Origin: JBCBSZ01 sp039185015
Lineage (GTDB): Bacteria > Actinomycetota > Acidimicrobiia > Acidimicrobiales > Poriferisodalaceae
Reading direction: 5' to 3'
Assembly: GCA_039185015.1 (NCBI GenBank)
Contig: JBCDAU010000041.1
Coordinates: forward strand, 1 to 48,818
DNA: 48,818 nt
Below are positions 6,402 to 14,730 of the stretch, piece by piece. Within the stretch, counting starts at the first letter, position 1. Each line of letters starts with the position of its first letter. The notes under the pieces were generated by a model. The model did no database searches. It was not told where the DNA came from and saw nothing but the letters and a program-made list of their open reading frames with translations. The position numbers and the translations under genes were made by a program.

Positions 6402-7676
6402 ATGGCGCTCGACGTGTTCGACCCGGCATTCATCCGCTGTCCGTTCGCCGCCTACCACCGCGCCCGCGAGACCGGCGCGTCCGTGTACGTGAGCGAGGGC
6501 AAGGGCTTCTGGCTCGTGACCGACCACGCGCAGGTCCGTGAGGTCGTCGGCGACGTCGAGACCTTCTCCTCCCGGTCGGGCCCGCTCGCAGCGACCACCC
6601 CGTCGCCGGCTGCCCGGCAGCGGATGGCGGCGATCACCCCGCCGGAGGGGGTCCGCGGTCGCGTCGCCACCCTGTTGACGCTCGACCCTCCGGAGCACAC
6701 GCGCAACCGCCGCCTGATCTCGCGGGCGTTCACCCCGGCATCGGTGCGTCGCTACGAGGAGCTCACCCGCCAGATCTGCCGCGAGCTGATCGCTCCCTGG
6801 CGAGACGGCGAGGAGATCGACTTCGTCGCCGAGTTCGCCGTGCCACTTCCCATCCGCATCATCGCGGCCGCCCTCGACGTCCCGGACGACCGGGTCGGTG
6901 ACTTCAAGCGATGGTCGGATGCTGCCGTCAGCGGCATCGGGGCCGACCTGGACGACGACGACGTCGTCGCCGCCCACGAGGCGTTGTTGGAGCTCGGCGA
7001 CTTCACGCAGGCGCAGATCGAGCGCAAACGGGCGGCTGGACCAGCGGAGGACGTGATGTCCCGACTGGTGCACGCCGAGCTCGACGCGAGCGATCGCGAA
7101 GAACTGGGCGACGAGGCTCCGTCCCAGCTGACCGACGACGAGATCCACAGCATCATCCGCCAGCTCCTCGTCGCCGGCAACGAGACCACCACGAACCTGC
7201 TCGCCCAGTCGATAGTGCTGCTGCACGACCTCCCCGACTGGTGGCGGCGGATGGCAGCCGAACCCGAGGTGATCACAGCGGTGGTCGAGGAGGCGCTCCG
7301 ATACACCTCGCCGAGCGCGGCCAACCAGCGAGCGTGCACCCGCGACGTCGACCTCCACGGCGCGAAGATGGCCGAGGGCGACATCGTGCTCGTCGGCTAC
7401 CTGGCAGCCGATCACGACCCGCGGGTGTTCCCTGACCCCGAGGTCTTCGACCCGGACCGCCCGAACCTCGCCCAGCACCTGGCGTTCGGGCGCGGCGTCC
7501 ACTTCTGTCCGGGAGCCGCGTTGGCCCGGATGGAGGCCCGGATCGCGTTCGAGGAGCTGACCACGGCGATCGAGAGCTACGAGATCCCCGATCGCGCGAC
7601 GCTGGAGTGGAACTCGTCGTTCCAGCTCCGGGCGATGCTCCGACTCCCGCTCCGACCCCGACGTCAGGAACGCTGA
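6402..7676 (+). CDS. Cytochrome P450
   Basis: A soluble 424-residue bacterial P450. The I-helix oxygen-activation motif is LLVAGNETTTNLLA near residue 257 and the K-helix ExxR is EEALRYTSP. The heme loop is HLAFGRGVHFCPGAAL, with the thiolate ligand at Cys369. It would hydroxylate a small hydrophobic substrate using ferredoxin-delivered electrons; no ferredoxin or reductase gene is adjacent. The ATG at 6402 has AGGCAGG a few bases upstream and gives MALDVFDPAFIRCPF, typical of the family. It is the first gene of an operon with an LLM oxidoreductase (4 bases later) and a SnoaL-like protein, controlled in all likelihood by the divergent TetR. Resemblance to CYP125/CYP142-like lipid hydroxylases is only general. 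Confidence 0.95.
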   Translation: MALDVFDPAFIRCPFAAYHRARETGASVYVSEGKGFWLVTDHAQVREVVGDVETFSSRSGPLAATTPSPAARQRMAAITPPEGVRGRVATLLTLDPPEHTRNRRLISRAFTPASVRRYEELTRQICRELIAPWRDGEEIDFVAEFAVPLPIRIIAAALDVPDDRVGDFKRWSDAAVSGIGADLDDDDVVAAHEALLELGDFTQAQIERKRAAGPAEDVMSRLVHAELDASDREELGDEAPSQLTDDEIHSIIRQLLVAGNETTTNLLAQSIVLLHDLPDWWRRMAAEPEVITAVVEEALRYTSPSAANQRACTRDVDLHGAKMAEGDIVLVGYLAADHDPRVFPDPEVFDPDRPNLAQHLAFGRGVHFCPGAALARMEARIAFEELTTAIESYEIPDRATLEWNSSFQLRAMLRLPLRPRRQER

Positions 7677-7680
7677 CATC

Positions 7681-8565
7681 ATGGAGTACGTCACCAACTA
7701 CATGGACGTGTCCATCGACGCGACCGAGTGGGCGAAGCGCCGCGAGGACCAGGGGTGGGACATCCTCTCGGTCGCCGACCACTTCTTCACCTCGACCCGT
7801 CCGTTCCCGCACGTGTGGGTCACGGCGAGCGCCCTGGCGACGGCGACGACACGGCCCCGGATCACGACGGCCTTCGTCAACAACCTGTTCCGCAGCCCCG
7901 TCGAGGTCGCACAGGCGTCGCTGATGATGCAGCAGGTCTCCGGCGGACGGTTCGAGCTGGGGCTCGGCGCCGGGTGGGCCAAGGCCGAGATCGTGGAGGC
8001 CGGCATGACCTACCCGGAGCCTCGCGATCGAGCCGGCGCGTTCGCCGAGTCGGCACGGATCATCCGGTCGCTGCTCCACACCGGCGCCTGTGAGTTCTCG
8101 GGCGACTATTACGAGGTGTCCACCGAACACCTCGGCCCGGTCACCGATCCACCGCCGCTGCTGGTCGGTTCGGTCGGCGGGCCGAGGACGGTGCGGGAGG
8201 TCACGCCGCACTGCGACCGCGTCGAGATCAAGGCGTCGAGCGCCTCGACCCGAGGCGGGGCTCTCGACATGGCGGCGATGGCCACCATCGGCGACGACCA
8301 CCTCGTGTCGATGATCGATCGGGTGCGGGCGGTCGATCCGGAGATCGGCATCGGCATGTTCGTCCTGTGCAACGTCGGCGACGACGAGACCACCAAGCGG
8401 ATGGAGCAGCTCCTCGGCGACAGCCTCTACGGCAGGTTCTACGGGTCGCCGTCGAAGGTGGCCGAGGGCATGGCCTGGCTCGAGGAGCTCGGCGTCAGCC
8501 GCTGCCAGGTCTCACCCGTCGACGACGCCAGCTTCGACCGCCTCGCCCCGCTGATCTACCGATGA
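7681..8565 (+). CDS. LLM-class (luciferase-like) flavin/F420-dependent oxidoreductase
   Basis: A 294-residue TIM-barrel protein of the bacterial luciferase-like family. Typical segments are WAKRREDQGWDILSVADHF, FVNNLFRSPVEVAQASLMM, QQVSGGRFELGLGAGWAK and PPPLLVGSVGGPRTV. In actinobacteria most such proteins use F420 or FMN for hydride transfer or monooxygenation. The ATG lies four bases after the P450 stop, so translation is probably coupled. The co-operonic P450 suggests the two act on successive intermediates of one small-molecule pathway. The N-terminus starts slightly later than in many relatives (MEYVTNYMDV), but the barrel core seems complete. Confidence 0.9.
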   Translation: MEYVTNYMDVSIDATEWAKRREDQGWDILSVADHFFTSTRPFPHVWVTASALATATTRPRITTAFVNNLFRSPVEVAQASLMMQQVSGGRFELGLGAGWAKAEIVEAGMTYPEPRDRAGAFAESARIIRSLLHTGACEFSGDYYEVSTEHLGPVTDPPPLLVGSVGGPRTVREVTPHCDRVEIKASSASTRGGALDMAAMATIGDDHLVSMIDRVRAVDPEIGIGMFVLCNVGDDETTKRMEQLLGDSLYGRFYGSPSKVAEGMAWLEELGVSRCQVSPVDDASFDRLAPLIYR

Positions 8566-9032
8566 CGACGTCCGACCACGAAGCGATCACCCGCACGGTG
8601 TACGAGTACGCCTACGGCATCGACACCCGAGACTGGCCCCGCTACCGCGACGTGTTCACCGACGAGATCCACATGGACTTCTCGTCCTACAACGAGCGGC
8701 CGGCGTCCACGATGTCAGCCGACGCCTGGATGGCGAACGCCAAGGTGCTGTTCACCGGGCTCGACGCGACCCAGCACACGATGTCGAACCCACTGGTCGA
8801 TGTCGACGGCGACAGCGCCCGCTGCCGGATGTACATGCAGGCCGCCCACTTCCTCACCGACTGGCCGAACCCCGAGTTCACGATCGGGGGCTACTACGAC
8901 GACCAGCTGGTCCGGACCGACGACGGCTGGCGCATCTCGGCGGTCACGCTCACCGTGTGGTGGCGCCGGGGCGACGCCGCGCTGATGGTCGAGGCAGCGG
9001 GCCGCGGGAAGCGGATCCTCGACGCCCGCTGA
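8562..9032 (+). CDS. SnoaL-like / nuclear transport factor 2 fold protein
   Basis: A 156-residue protein of the SnoaL-like alpha+beta barrel fold. It has the start pattern HEAITRTVYEYAYGIDTRDW, VFTDEIHMDF and a C-terminal DDGWRISAVTLTVWW. Members include dehydratases, isomerases and hydroxylases for aromatic, polyketide or steroid-like substrates; residues here do not decide among them. It overlaps the LLM stop by four bases (ATGA), completing a tightly coupled P450-LLM-SnoaL operon. Its 3' end is convergent with the Lrp-type regulator gene, only two bases away. Confidence 0.85.
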   Translation: MTTSDHEAITRTVYEYAYGIDTRDWPRYRDVFTDEIHMDFSSYNERPASTMSADAWMANAKVLFTGLDATQHTMSNPLVDVDGDSARCRMYMQAAHFLTDWPNPEFTIGGYYDDQLVRTDDGWRISAVTLTVWWRRGDAALMVEAAGRGKRILDAR

Positions 9033-9034
9033 GC

Positions 9035-9505
9035 TCAGGCGGCCGACGCCTCGCAGGAGGCGAGGTCGTGCTCGTCGAGAATGAGCATCGTCGAGGTGGT
9101 CGCCACCGCCGGGATGGGCTTGATCACGTCGAGGACGTCGCGCAACTCGTTGGCGTCGGCCACGGCGACGCGCAGCACGTAGTCCGTGTTGCCCGCGACG
9201 AGCAGGCACTCGACGATCTCGGGTCGGTCCCGAACGGCGGACAGGAACTGCTCGACGTCCTCCGGCCCCTGACGAGACAGGCTGACCGTCACGAGCGCCG
9301 AGAGACCCCGACCCAGCACCCGCTGATCGACCTCGGCGCCGTAGCCGGTGATGACCCCCCGCTGCTCGAGGCGACGGACGCGACGGTGACACGGCGTGGA
9401 CGAGAGCCCCACTCGGCGAGCGAGCTCGACGATCGGCACGCGGCCGTCACGCTGTAGCTCGGTCAGGATCGCTCGATCGATGTCATCGACCTCGAGGCGT
9501 GTCAT
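9035..9505 (-). CDS. Lrp/AsnC-family transcriptional regulator
   Basis: A 156-residue feast/famine regulator. The N-terminal winged helix-turn-helix covers about residues 6-60, with DIDRAILTELQRDGRVP, ELARRVGLSSTPCHRRVRRLE and GVITGYGAEVD. The C-terminal RAM effector-binding domain follows, with the conserved ECLLVAGNTDYVLRV. Such proteins form octamers and bind amino acids. The ATG at 9505 is the family-typical start. No amino-acid transporter or degradation gene adjoins it, so the target is not evident. It is convergent with the SnoaL-like gene. Confidence 0.94.
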   Translation of the reverse strand: MTRLEVDDIDRAILTELQRDGRVPIVELARRVGLSSTPCHRRVRRLEQRGVITGYGAEVDQRVLGRGLSALVTVSLSRQGPEDVEQFLSAVRDRPEIVECLLVAGNTDYVLRVAVADANELRDVLDVIKPIPAVATTSTMLILDEHDLASCEASAA

Positions 9506-9604
9506 GTCGACTCCCGTTGCCGGGATCCGTGGCCGATACCACTCCCGACACAGAGGGAACCGGGACCTCGTCGACGAGATTCCGCCGGGAGCGAGCCGGA
9601 GTGG

Positions 9605-9844
9605 CTACAGCCCGACGACCTGCCGGAGGGGCATCAGGCCGCTGCGCGGGGTCGACATGACCTTGGCGGCGCCGGCGACGGCGACGATGGTCGCGAGGCG
9701 GACGTCGACCCCCAGGGCGATGACCGAACCGAGCGTGACGATGGCGGCCCGGGCGGCGAGGCGCCCGTCGACCACCACGGTGGAAGATCGACGCGCATCG
9801 GCTCCGGGGCGCTCGCCCATCGGCTCCTCAGCCAGTCGATACAT
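9605..9844 (-). CDS. Small hypothetical protein with hydrophobic segments (79 aa)
   Basis: Unrecognised. From the ATG at 9844 it encodes 79 residues: a charged N-terminal 25 (MYRLAEEPMGERPGADARR), then a hydrophobic stretch rich in Ala/Val/Ile (RAAIVTLGSVIALGVDV, LATIVAVAGAAKVM) that could form one or two membrane helices. The tail is basic. GGGGAG lies nine bases upstream of the start. Third positions are strongly G/C-biased, supporting real coding. It may be translated from the same divergent promoter region as the TPM-like gene, but reads away from it. Confidence 0.5.
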   Translation of the reverse strand: MYRLAEEPMGERPGADARRSSTVVVDGRLAARAAIVTLGSVIALGVDVRLATIVAVAGAAKVMSTPRSGLMPLRQVVGL

Positions 9845-10006
9845 CACCATCGTCTCCCCACCAGACCCGTCGATCTGTTCCTTCGGTCCCAGTGTCGCGC
9901 GCGACGAGGACACCCCGCGCATGCATTCCACCACCGTCCGCAGCGGCGCCTGGTCGGAGCGGCGTCACACGCACCGAAGGGAGGCCGTTGTGTAGCTTCG
10001 GCGGCC

Positions 10007-11194
10007 GTGCCCCGACCCTTCCGGACCGCCATCGCTGCGCTGGCCGCGCTCGTCGTCGGCGTGGTCGCCGTCGCTCCTGCAGCCGCCCAGTCGACGACCG
10101 ACATCGTCCGACAGGTCGACCTCCGCGGCTACGCCACCGCCGGCACCGTCGATGCCGACATCAACGAGCTCGAGGCTCTGGCCCGGGACGTGGCCGGCGA
10201 TGACCTCGCCGTCGTGCTGCTCGAGAGCGAGTGGCCCGAGGGCAACGACCTCCTCGCCGTCGACGTCGTCGAGTTCGCCGAGCAGGAGTGGACGGTGCTC
10301 GTCCTTTCTCCGACCGACGACGGGCTGCTCGATGTCGGGTTCACGAGCGCCGTCGTCGATGCCGACGCGCTCGACCAGGCCGCCGACGCCGCCTTCGACC
10401 AGCCCAGCCGCGATCCGGTCGTGTTCGCCCGGGCGTTCGCCGACGGTCTGAGCAGCGCCGGTTCCGGCGGAGGCGGAGGCGGAGGTGGCGCGCTGATCAT
10501 CCTGCTCGTGATCATCGCCGTCGTCGTCATCGGGTTCCTCCTCCTGCGACGCTCCGGCAAGAAGCAGGGGGCTCGCCGCATCGAGGACGCGAAGGCCGAG
10601 CTGAAGGACGACATCGCAGGCGTCGCCAACGACATCCTCGCCCTGGGCGACGACGCCCGCGTGGCGAAGCACGCCGAAGCCCGAGACCACTACGAGGCCG
10701 GGAACGCCATCTACCTCCGGGTCGACGAGACCCTCGACACGGCCATCACCTTCGACCAGGTCGACGACCTCGACGACGACCTCGAGCTCGCCGCCTGGCA
10801 CCTCGACGCCGCAGAGGCGCTGATCGAGGGAGACCCCGTCCCCGACAAGCCCGACACCGACGAGCCCTGGGAGCGCGGCGACGGACCGGCCGCCGCCTCC
10901 CTGCCCGACCCTGACGCGGCTCGACCGACGCCACGGGCCGCGCCGAGCCCCGCACCGCGGCCCCGATCCCGCTCCACGCGCCGCCGATCGAGCGGCGGTG
11001 GCATGGGATCGATCCTCGGCGGCGTCCTCGGCGGGGTCCTGAGCAGCGGCGGTGGTGGCGGCATGTTCGGAGGCGGCGGTCGCAGCCGTGGCCGCGGCGG
11101 ACTCCGGACGACCCCGCGGAGCAGGAGCCGCAACAGCAGCCGCCCGTCGGGCCGGCGACGCACCGTCCGGACGCGCGGACGTCGACGCGGTTAG
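10007..11194 (+). CDS. TPM-like membrane protein with Gly-rich and Arg-rich tails
   Basis: A 395-residue exported and anchored protein. It has a signal peptide (AALAALVVGVVAVAPAAAQS, cleavage after AAAQ). An extracytoplasmic domain of about 130 residues follows and resembles the TPM/YgcG fold (EALARDVAGDDLAVVLLES, WTVLVLSP). A Gly8 linker then precedes one transmembrane helix (ALIILLVIIAVVVIGFLLL, near 165-185). The cytoplasmic part has an acidic helical region, then Gly-rich (GGGMGSILGGVLGGVL) and Arg-rich segments to the end. The GTG at 10007 is the only good start. It lies 76 bases before pspA on the same strand; this pairing is common in actinobacteria and suggests a shared envelope-maintenance role. 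Enzymatic activity is unknown. Confidence 0.75.
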   Translation: MPRPFRTAIAALAALVVGVVAVAPAAAQSTTDIVRQVDLRGYATAGTVDADINELEALARDVAGDDLAVVLLESEWPEGNDLLAVDVVEFAEQEWTVLVLSPTDDGLLDVGFTSAVVDADALDQAADAAFDQPSRDPVVFARAFADGLSSAGSGGGGGGGGALIILLVIIAVVVIGFLLLRRSGKKQGARRIEDAKAELKDDIAGVANDILALGDDARVAKHAEARDHYEAGNAIYLRVDETLDTAITFDQVDDLDDDLELAAWHLDAAEALIEGDPVPDKPDTDEPWERGDGPAAASLPDPDAARPTPRAAPSPAPRPRSRSTRRRSSGGGMGSILGGVLGGVLSSGGGGGMFGGGGRSRGRGGLRTTPRSRSRNSSRPSGRRRTVRTRGRRRG

Positions 11195-11270
11195 GTCGAG
11201 CTGGCGACAGGTGGTCGCCGGCCTCGTTCGTGCCTAACCTTCGGAGCCTCACCGAGCGACGGAGCAACAC

Positions 11271-12017
11271 ATGTTCAAGCGGATCTGGGGCTACCTGCGG
11301 ACGCTCTTCCGCACCAAGGCCGAGTCCATGATGGACCCCGAGATCGAGATCGAGCAGGCCCTCGAAGAGGCGAAGAAGCAGGATCAGGCGCTGCGCAACC
11401 AGGCCGCCAAGGTCATCGCCCACCGGACCTCGCTCGAGCAGCGCATCGAGAAGGCCGCCGACGAGGTCGGCGAGGCACGCGAGATGGCCAAGCAGGCGCT
11501 GCTCCGCGCCGAGAAGGCGCAGTCCGAGGGCGACGTCGACGGCGTCACCAAGTGGACCAACAGCGCCCAGTCGCTCGCCATGAAGCTCCAGGCCGCCGAG
11601 GGCAACCTCCAGGGCCTGAAGGGTCAGTACGAGGTGGCCGTCCAGCAGTCCGAGGACGCGAAGAGCGCCGTCCAGCAGAACGCCATGCGGGTCCAGGAGA
11701 TGACCGCCAAGCGCATGGAGCTGCTCGGCAAGCTGCAGCAGGCGAAGATGCAGGAGACGGTCAACTCGGCCATGGAGGGCATGAACGCCACCCTCGAGAA
11801 GGACGCACCGTCCCTCAGCCGGGTCGAGCAGAAGATCCAGGACCGGCTGTCGCACGCCCAGGCCACCACCGAGCTGTCGGCGGCCACGCCGGAAGGCGCC
11901 GAGCGCGAGCTGCGCGAGGCCGTCTCGTTGGCCCAGGCCGACGACAAGCTCGCCGAGCTCCGGGCCGAGCTCGGCCTCGGTTCATCGGGCGGGGAGCTGG
12001 GCTCCGCCAGCAGCTGA
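11271..12017 (+). CDS. pspA: Phage shock protein A / IM30 family protein
   Basis: A 248-residue PspA homologue, almost wholly coiled coil from about residue 25 to 215. Family hallmarks are the amphipathic N-terminus MFKRIWGYLRTLFRTKAES, MMDPEIEIEQALEEAKKQ and regular heptads thereafter. It should assemble on the inner membrane face as ESCRT-III-like polymers that stabilise damaged membrane. A short Gly/Ser-rich tail ends the protein. It is directly downstream of the TPM-like membrane protein, a plausible anchor or partner. No PspC or ClgR gene is nearby. Confidence 0.94.
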   Translation: MFKRIWGYLRTLFRTKAESMMDPEIEIEQALEEAKKQDQALRNQAAKVIAHRTSLEQRIEKAADEVGEAREMAKQALLRAEKAQSEGDVDGVTKWTNSAQSLAMKLQAAEGNLQGLKGQYEVAVQQSEDAKSAVQQNAMRVQEMTAKRMELLGKLQQAKMQETVNSAMEGMNATLEKDAPSLSRVEQKIQDRLSHAQATTELSAATPEGAERELREAVSLAQADDKLAELRAELGLGSSGGELGSASS

Positions 12018-12057
12018 GTCGTCGACTCGGGCAGGACCCCGGGGCCCCGCCCGGGCA
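12016..12057. terminator. Convergent terminator region, pspA and PIN-PhoH gene
   Basis: The 40-base gap between two converging genes holds GAGTC-GTC-GACTC (12016-12028) starting at the pspA stop, then a GC block with overlapping CCCCGGGG and GGGGCCCC self-complementary runs. Several stable stems are possible and there is no T-run. A bidirectional terminator is the simplest reading. Confidence 0.45.
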
Positions 12058-13416
12058 TCAACCCAGATCGTCGAGGAGTTCGGTCACGAGCGCAGCCACC
12101 GGGCTGCGCTCGGTCCGCGTCAGGGTGACGTGCGCGAACAACGGATGCCCGCGGAGTCGTTCGACCACCGCTGCGATCCCGTCGTGCCGGCCGACGCGGA
12201 GGTTGTCGCGCTGGGCGACGTCGTGGGTGAGCACCGCTCGGCTCCCGCTCCCCAACCGTGACAGTGCGGTGAGCAGGACGCTCCGCTCGAGGTTCTGGGC
12301 CTCGTCCAGCACGACGAAGGTGTCGACCAGGCTGCGACCGCGCAGGTGGGTGAGCGGCAGCACCTCGACCAGGCCGCGGCTGCGGACCTCGTCGATCACC
12401 TCGCGGGTCGTGATCGACTCGAGGGCGTCGATGACCGCCGCCGCCCACGGCGACATCTTCTCCTCCTCGGTGCCCGGGAGGTAGCCGAGGTCCTGCCCCC
12501 CGACGGCGAACGTCGGACGGAAGACCAGCATGCGCTTGAAGGCGCCCTGTTCGAGGACGGCATCGAGACCGGCGGCGAGGGCGAGTACCGACTTGCCGGT
12601 GCCGGCCTGCCCACCGAGCGAGACGATGCCCACGTCGGGGTCGGCGAGGATGTCGAGCGCGATTCGCTGCTCGGCGCTGCGACCCCGCAACCCGAACAGC
12701 TCTCGCTCGGTGTTGACGAGGTGGAGCCGCTTGTCCTGGCGCACCCGGGCGAGGGCCGACTGGGTGCCGGAGTGGAGGACGACGCCGGCGTTGGCCCCGA
12801 GCTCGCGGGCCTCCTCGATGTCGAGCTCGCGCTCGGCGAACAGCTCGTCGATCGCCGAGCCGGCGACGTCCAACTCGACCACGCCGGTCCAGCCGGTGTC
12901 GACGACGAGCTCGTTGCGATACTCGTCGGCGACGAGCCCGACCACCGAGGCCTTCAGCCGCAGCGGGAGGTCCTTGGTGACCACGACGACGTCGCGTCCC
13001 TCGGCCGCCAGGTTGTGGGCCACGGCGAGGATGCGGTGGTCGTTGGTGGAGTCGGTCGCCATCGCCGCCGGCAAGCCGGCGACATCGACGTGGTTGACCT
13101 CGACCCGCAGCGTGCCGCCGACGTCGTTGACCGGAACGGCGTCGGTCAGCGAGACGGCCTTCGTGCGGAGCTCCTCGAGACGGCGAAGCGCCTGACGAGC
13201 CGCCCAACCGAGCTCGCCGTGGTTGCGCTTGGCCTCGAGCTCCATGAGCACGACCAGCGGAAGGACGACCTCGTGCTCCTCGAACCGCTCGATCGATCTC
13301 GGGTCGCTCAGAAGGACGGAGGTGTCGACCACGTAGCAGCGACGGCCGGGCGGAGACTCCTCTCGCTCGGGGACCCCTGAGGGTCCTGGTCCGCCGCTCA
13401 CCGCGTCGTCACGCAT
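12058..13416 (-). CDS. PIN domain-PhoH ATPase fusion (PhoH2 type)
   Basis: A 452-residue two-domain protein of the PhoH2 class, known in mycobacteria as a ribonuclease/RNA helicase. The N-terminal PIN domain (about 25-170) shows acidic metal ligands in YVVDTSVLLSDP, VVLMELEAKRNH, and TNDHRILAVA with TKDLPLRLKA. The C-terminal PhoH domain (about 225-450) has Walker A GGQAGTGKS at 268-276, FRPTFAVGGQDLGYLPGT, and Walker B TFVVLDEAQN. Length and order match the family. It probably degrades RNA in an ATP-dependent way under stress. It reads in the same direction as the photolyase operon 105 bases upstream and converges on pspA. Confidence 0.93.
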   Translation of the reverse strand: MRDDAVSGGPGPSGVPEREESPPGRRCYVVDTSVLLSDPRSIERFEEHEVVLPLVVLMELEAKRNHGELGWAARQALRRLEELRTKAVSLTDAVPVNDVGGTLRVEVNHVDVAGLPAAMATDSTNDHRILAVAHNLAAEGRDVVVVTKDLPLRLKASVVGLVADEYRNELVVDTGWTGVVELDVAGSAIDELFAERELDIEEARELGANAGVVLHSGTQSALARVRQDKRLHLVNTERELFGLRGRSAEQRIALDILADPDVGIVSLGGQAGTGKSVLALAAGLDAVLEQGAFKRMLVFRPTFAVGGQDLGYLPGTEEEKMSPWAAAVIDALESITTREVIDEVRSRGLVEVLPLTHLRGRSLVDTFVVLDEAQNLERSVLLTALSRLGSGSRAVLTHDVAQRDNLRVGRHDGIAAVVERLRGHPLFAHVTLTRTERSPVAALVTELLDDLG

Positions 13417-13521
13417 GCAGCACCTCCCGTGGGCAGAAGCTATCCCCCACCCAACGGCGCTCCGGGGACCGCACGACGTCCGCTCGATGAACGAGCGATG
13501 ACGATCACGGGTTCGGGCAGG

Positions 13522-14730
13522 TCACGCACCCTGCGTGCGCCAGGAGGTGAAGCTGGCCACCGAGCCGCCGTGGGGGCGGCGGAGCCACGGCCACGGGTGG
13601 AGCTCGGCGAGCGCGAGCGCGGGCACCAGGCGTCGGAAGCCCGGCACCGGGGCGAAGGTCACGGCGGCTCGGCGTCCGGCCACGACATCGCGGGGGTCGC
13701 CTCGGTGCACCTCGACGAGCCGGTCGGCGGCCAGCTCACCGAGCCGGTCCGCGAGGAAGCACAGCCGCTTGCCCGACAGCGCCAGCCGCTGCAGCAGCCC
13801 TTCGTCGAACACGAACACCACCGGCAGATCCGGGTGCGCAGCGACCGCCGGGTCACGCTCGCCCAGCGACTCGGCCGTCAGCCACACGACCTCCGCATCG
13901 CCCGACCGGTCGACCTCTGCGGGACCGGCCGTCGCGGCCGGGTCTCGATCCCGCTTCAGGGCGTACGGCCGCTCGACGGCCGTCATCTCGGGATCGTCGG
14001 GCCAGGCCTCGATCGGGCACGAGAACCGGTGCTCGCAGCCCTCGCAGAGCTCGGGCGCCCGCTTCTGCACCTGCCAGCGAGAGAAGCCGTAGTGCTTGGA
14101 CGAACCGGCACCGGTCGTCCACTGCCAGCCGAGGCGGTTGGCAGCACGGGAGCCGTCGAGCAGGTGTCGGAAGAACTGGTCCTCGCCGTCCTGCCACCGG
14201 CCCTCGCGCCGGACGGTCCACTCCGAAGCCAGCCACATCCGGGTCTGGTTCACCAGCCAGCCGTCCCCCTCGAGCTCGTCGAGGCAGGCGGACACGCACG
14301 CCATCGACCGGTCCCAGTCGACTCCCTCGCGGGTCGGCGGCGCGGCACGCAGGCTCCGACCGGTCCGGGTGCCGAGCCGGGCGTAGAGGTGGCGGGCATA
14401 CTCCTGCCAGAGCAGCTCGTCGCGGAACTTCGACACGTCCTTCGACGGTCCGCCTCCGACGTGTGCCCACACCTCGCCGAGTGGGAGCAGGCCGTGCCGG
14501 ATCCACGGCGAGAGCGCGCTCGCCCCTCGCCGACCGACGGGCAGCACCTCGTTGCGTCGGCCGGCGTACCCGGTCACGTCGTAGGCGTCGAGCGCTGCGT
14601 CCGCCGCCGCCTGGGTGCCGCGGAACCGCGGCGATCGCCGCACCGGCCCGTCGACCAGGTCACCCAGATGCTCCCCGACCCAGCGCTCGACCCCATCGGC
14701 GTCAGCGGGCGGCGCGGGCAGCAACGTCAC
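13522..14730 (-). CDS. Photolyase/cryptochrome-family protein with swapped domain order
   Basis: A 402-residue protein containing both photolyase domains in reversed order. Residues about 36-245 are the all-helical FAD-binding domain: SALSPWIRHGLLPLGEVW, FRDELLWQEYARHLYAR, GWLVNQTRMWLASEW, and FFRHLLDGSRAANRLGWQW. Residues about 279-398 resemble the alpha/beta domain normally at the N-terminus: VVWLTAESLGERDPAVAA, LPVVFVFDEGLLQRL, VEVHRGDPRDVV. A cysteine cluster at 229, 232 and 238 (CEGCEHRFSC) joins the two and could bind metal or an iron-sulfur centre. It starts at GTG overlapping the upstream DUF2256 gene stop (GTGA). Light-dependent DNA repair or photoreception is the family role; activity here is inferred. 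Confidence 0.85.
   Translation of the reverse strand: MTLLPAPPADADGVERWVGEHLGDLVDGPVRRSPRFRGTQAAADAALDAYDVTGYAGRRNEVLPVGRRGASALSPWIRHGLLPLGEVWAHVGGGPSKDVSKFRDELLWQEYARHLYARLGTRTGRSLRAAPPTREGVDWDRSMACVSACLDELEGDGWLVNQTRMWLASEWTVRREGRWQDGEDQFFRHLLDGSRAANRLGWQWTTGAGSSKHYGFSRWQVQKRAPELCEGCEHRFSCPIEAWPDDPEMTAVERPYALKRDRDPAATAGPAEVDRSGDAEVVWLTAESLGERDPAVAAHPDLPVVFVFDEGLLQRLALSGKRLCFLADRLGELAADRLVEVHRGDPRDVVAGRRAAVTFAPVPGFRRLVPALALAELHPWPWLRRPHGGSVASFTSWRTQGA

Noticed and set aside
5685..7697. Minus-strand extension of the first TetR upstream through the P450 gene
   Set aside because: The residues beyond position 6302 are antisense to the P450; the TetR N-terminus begins normally at GTG 6302.
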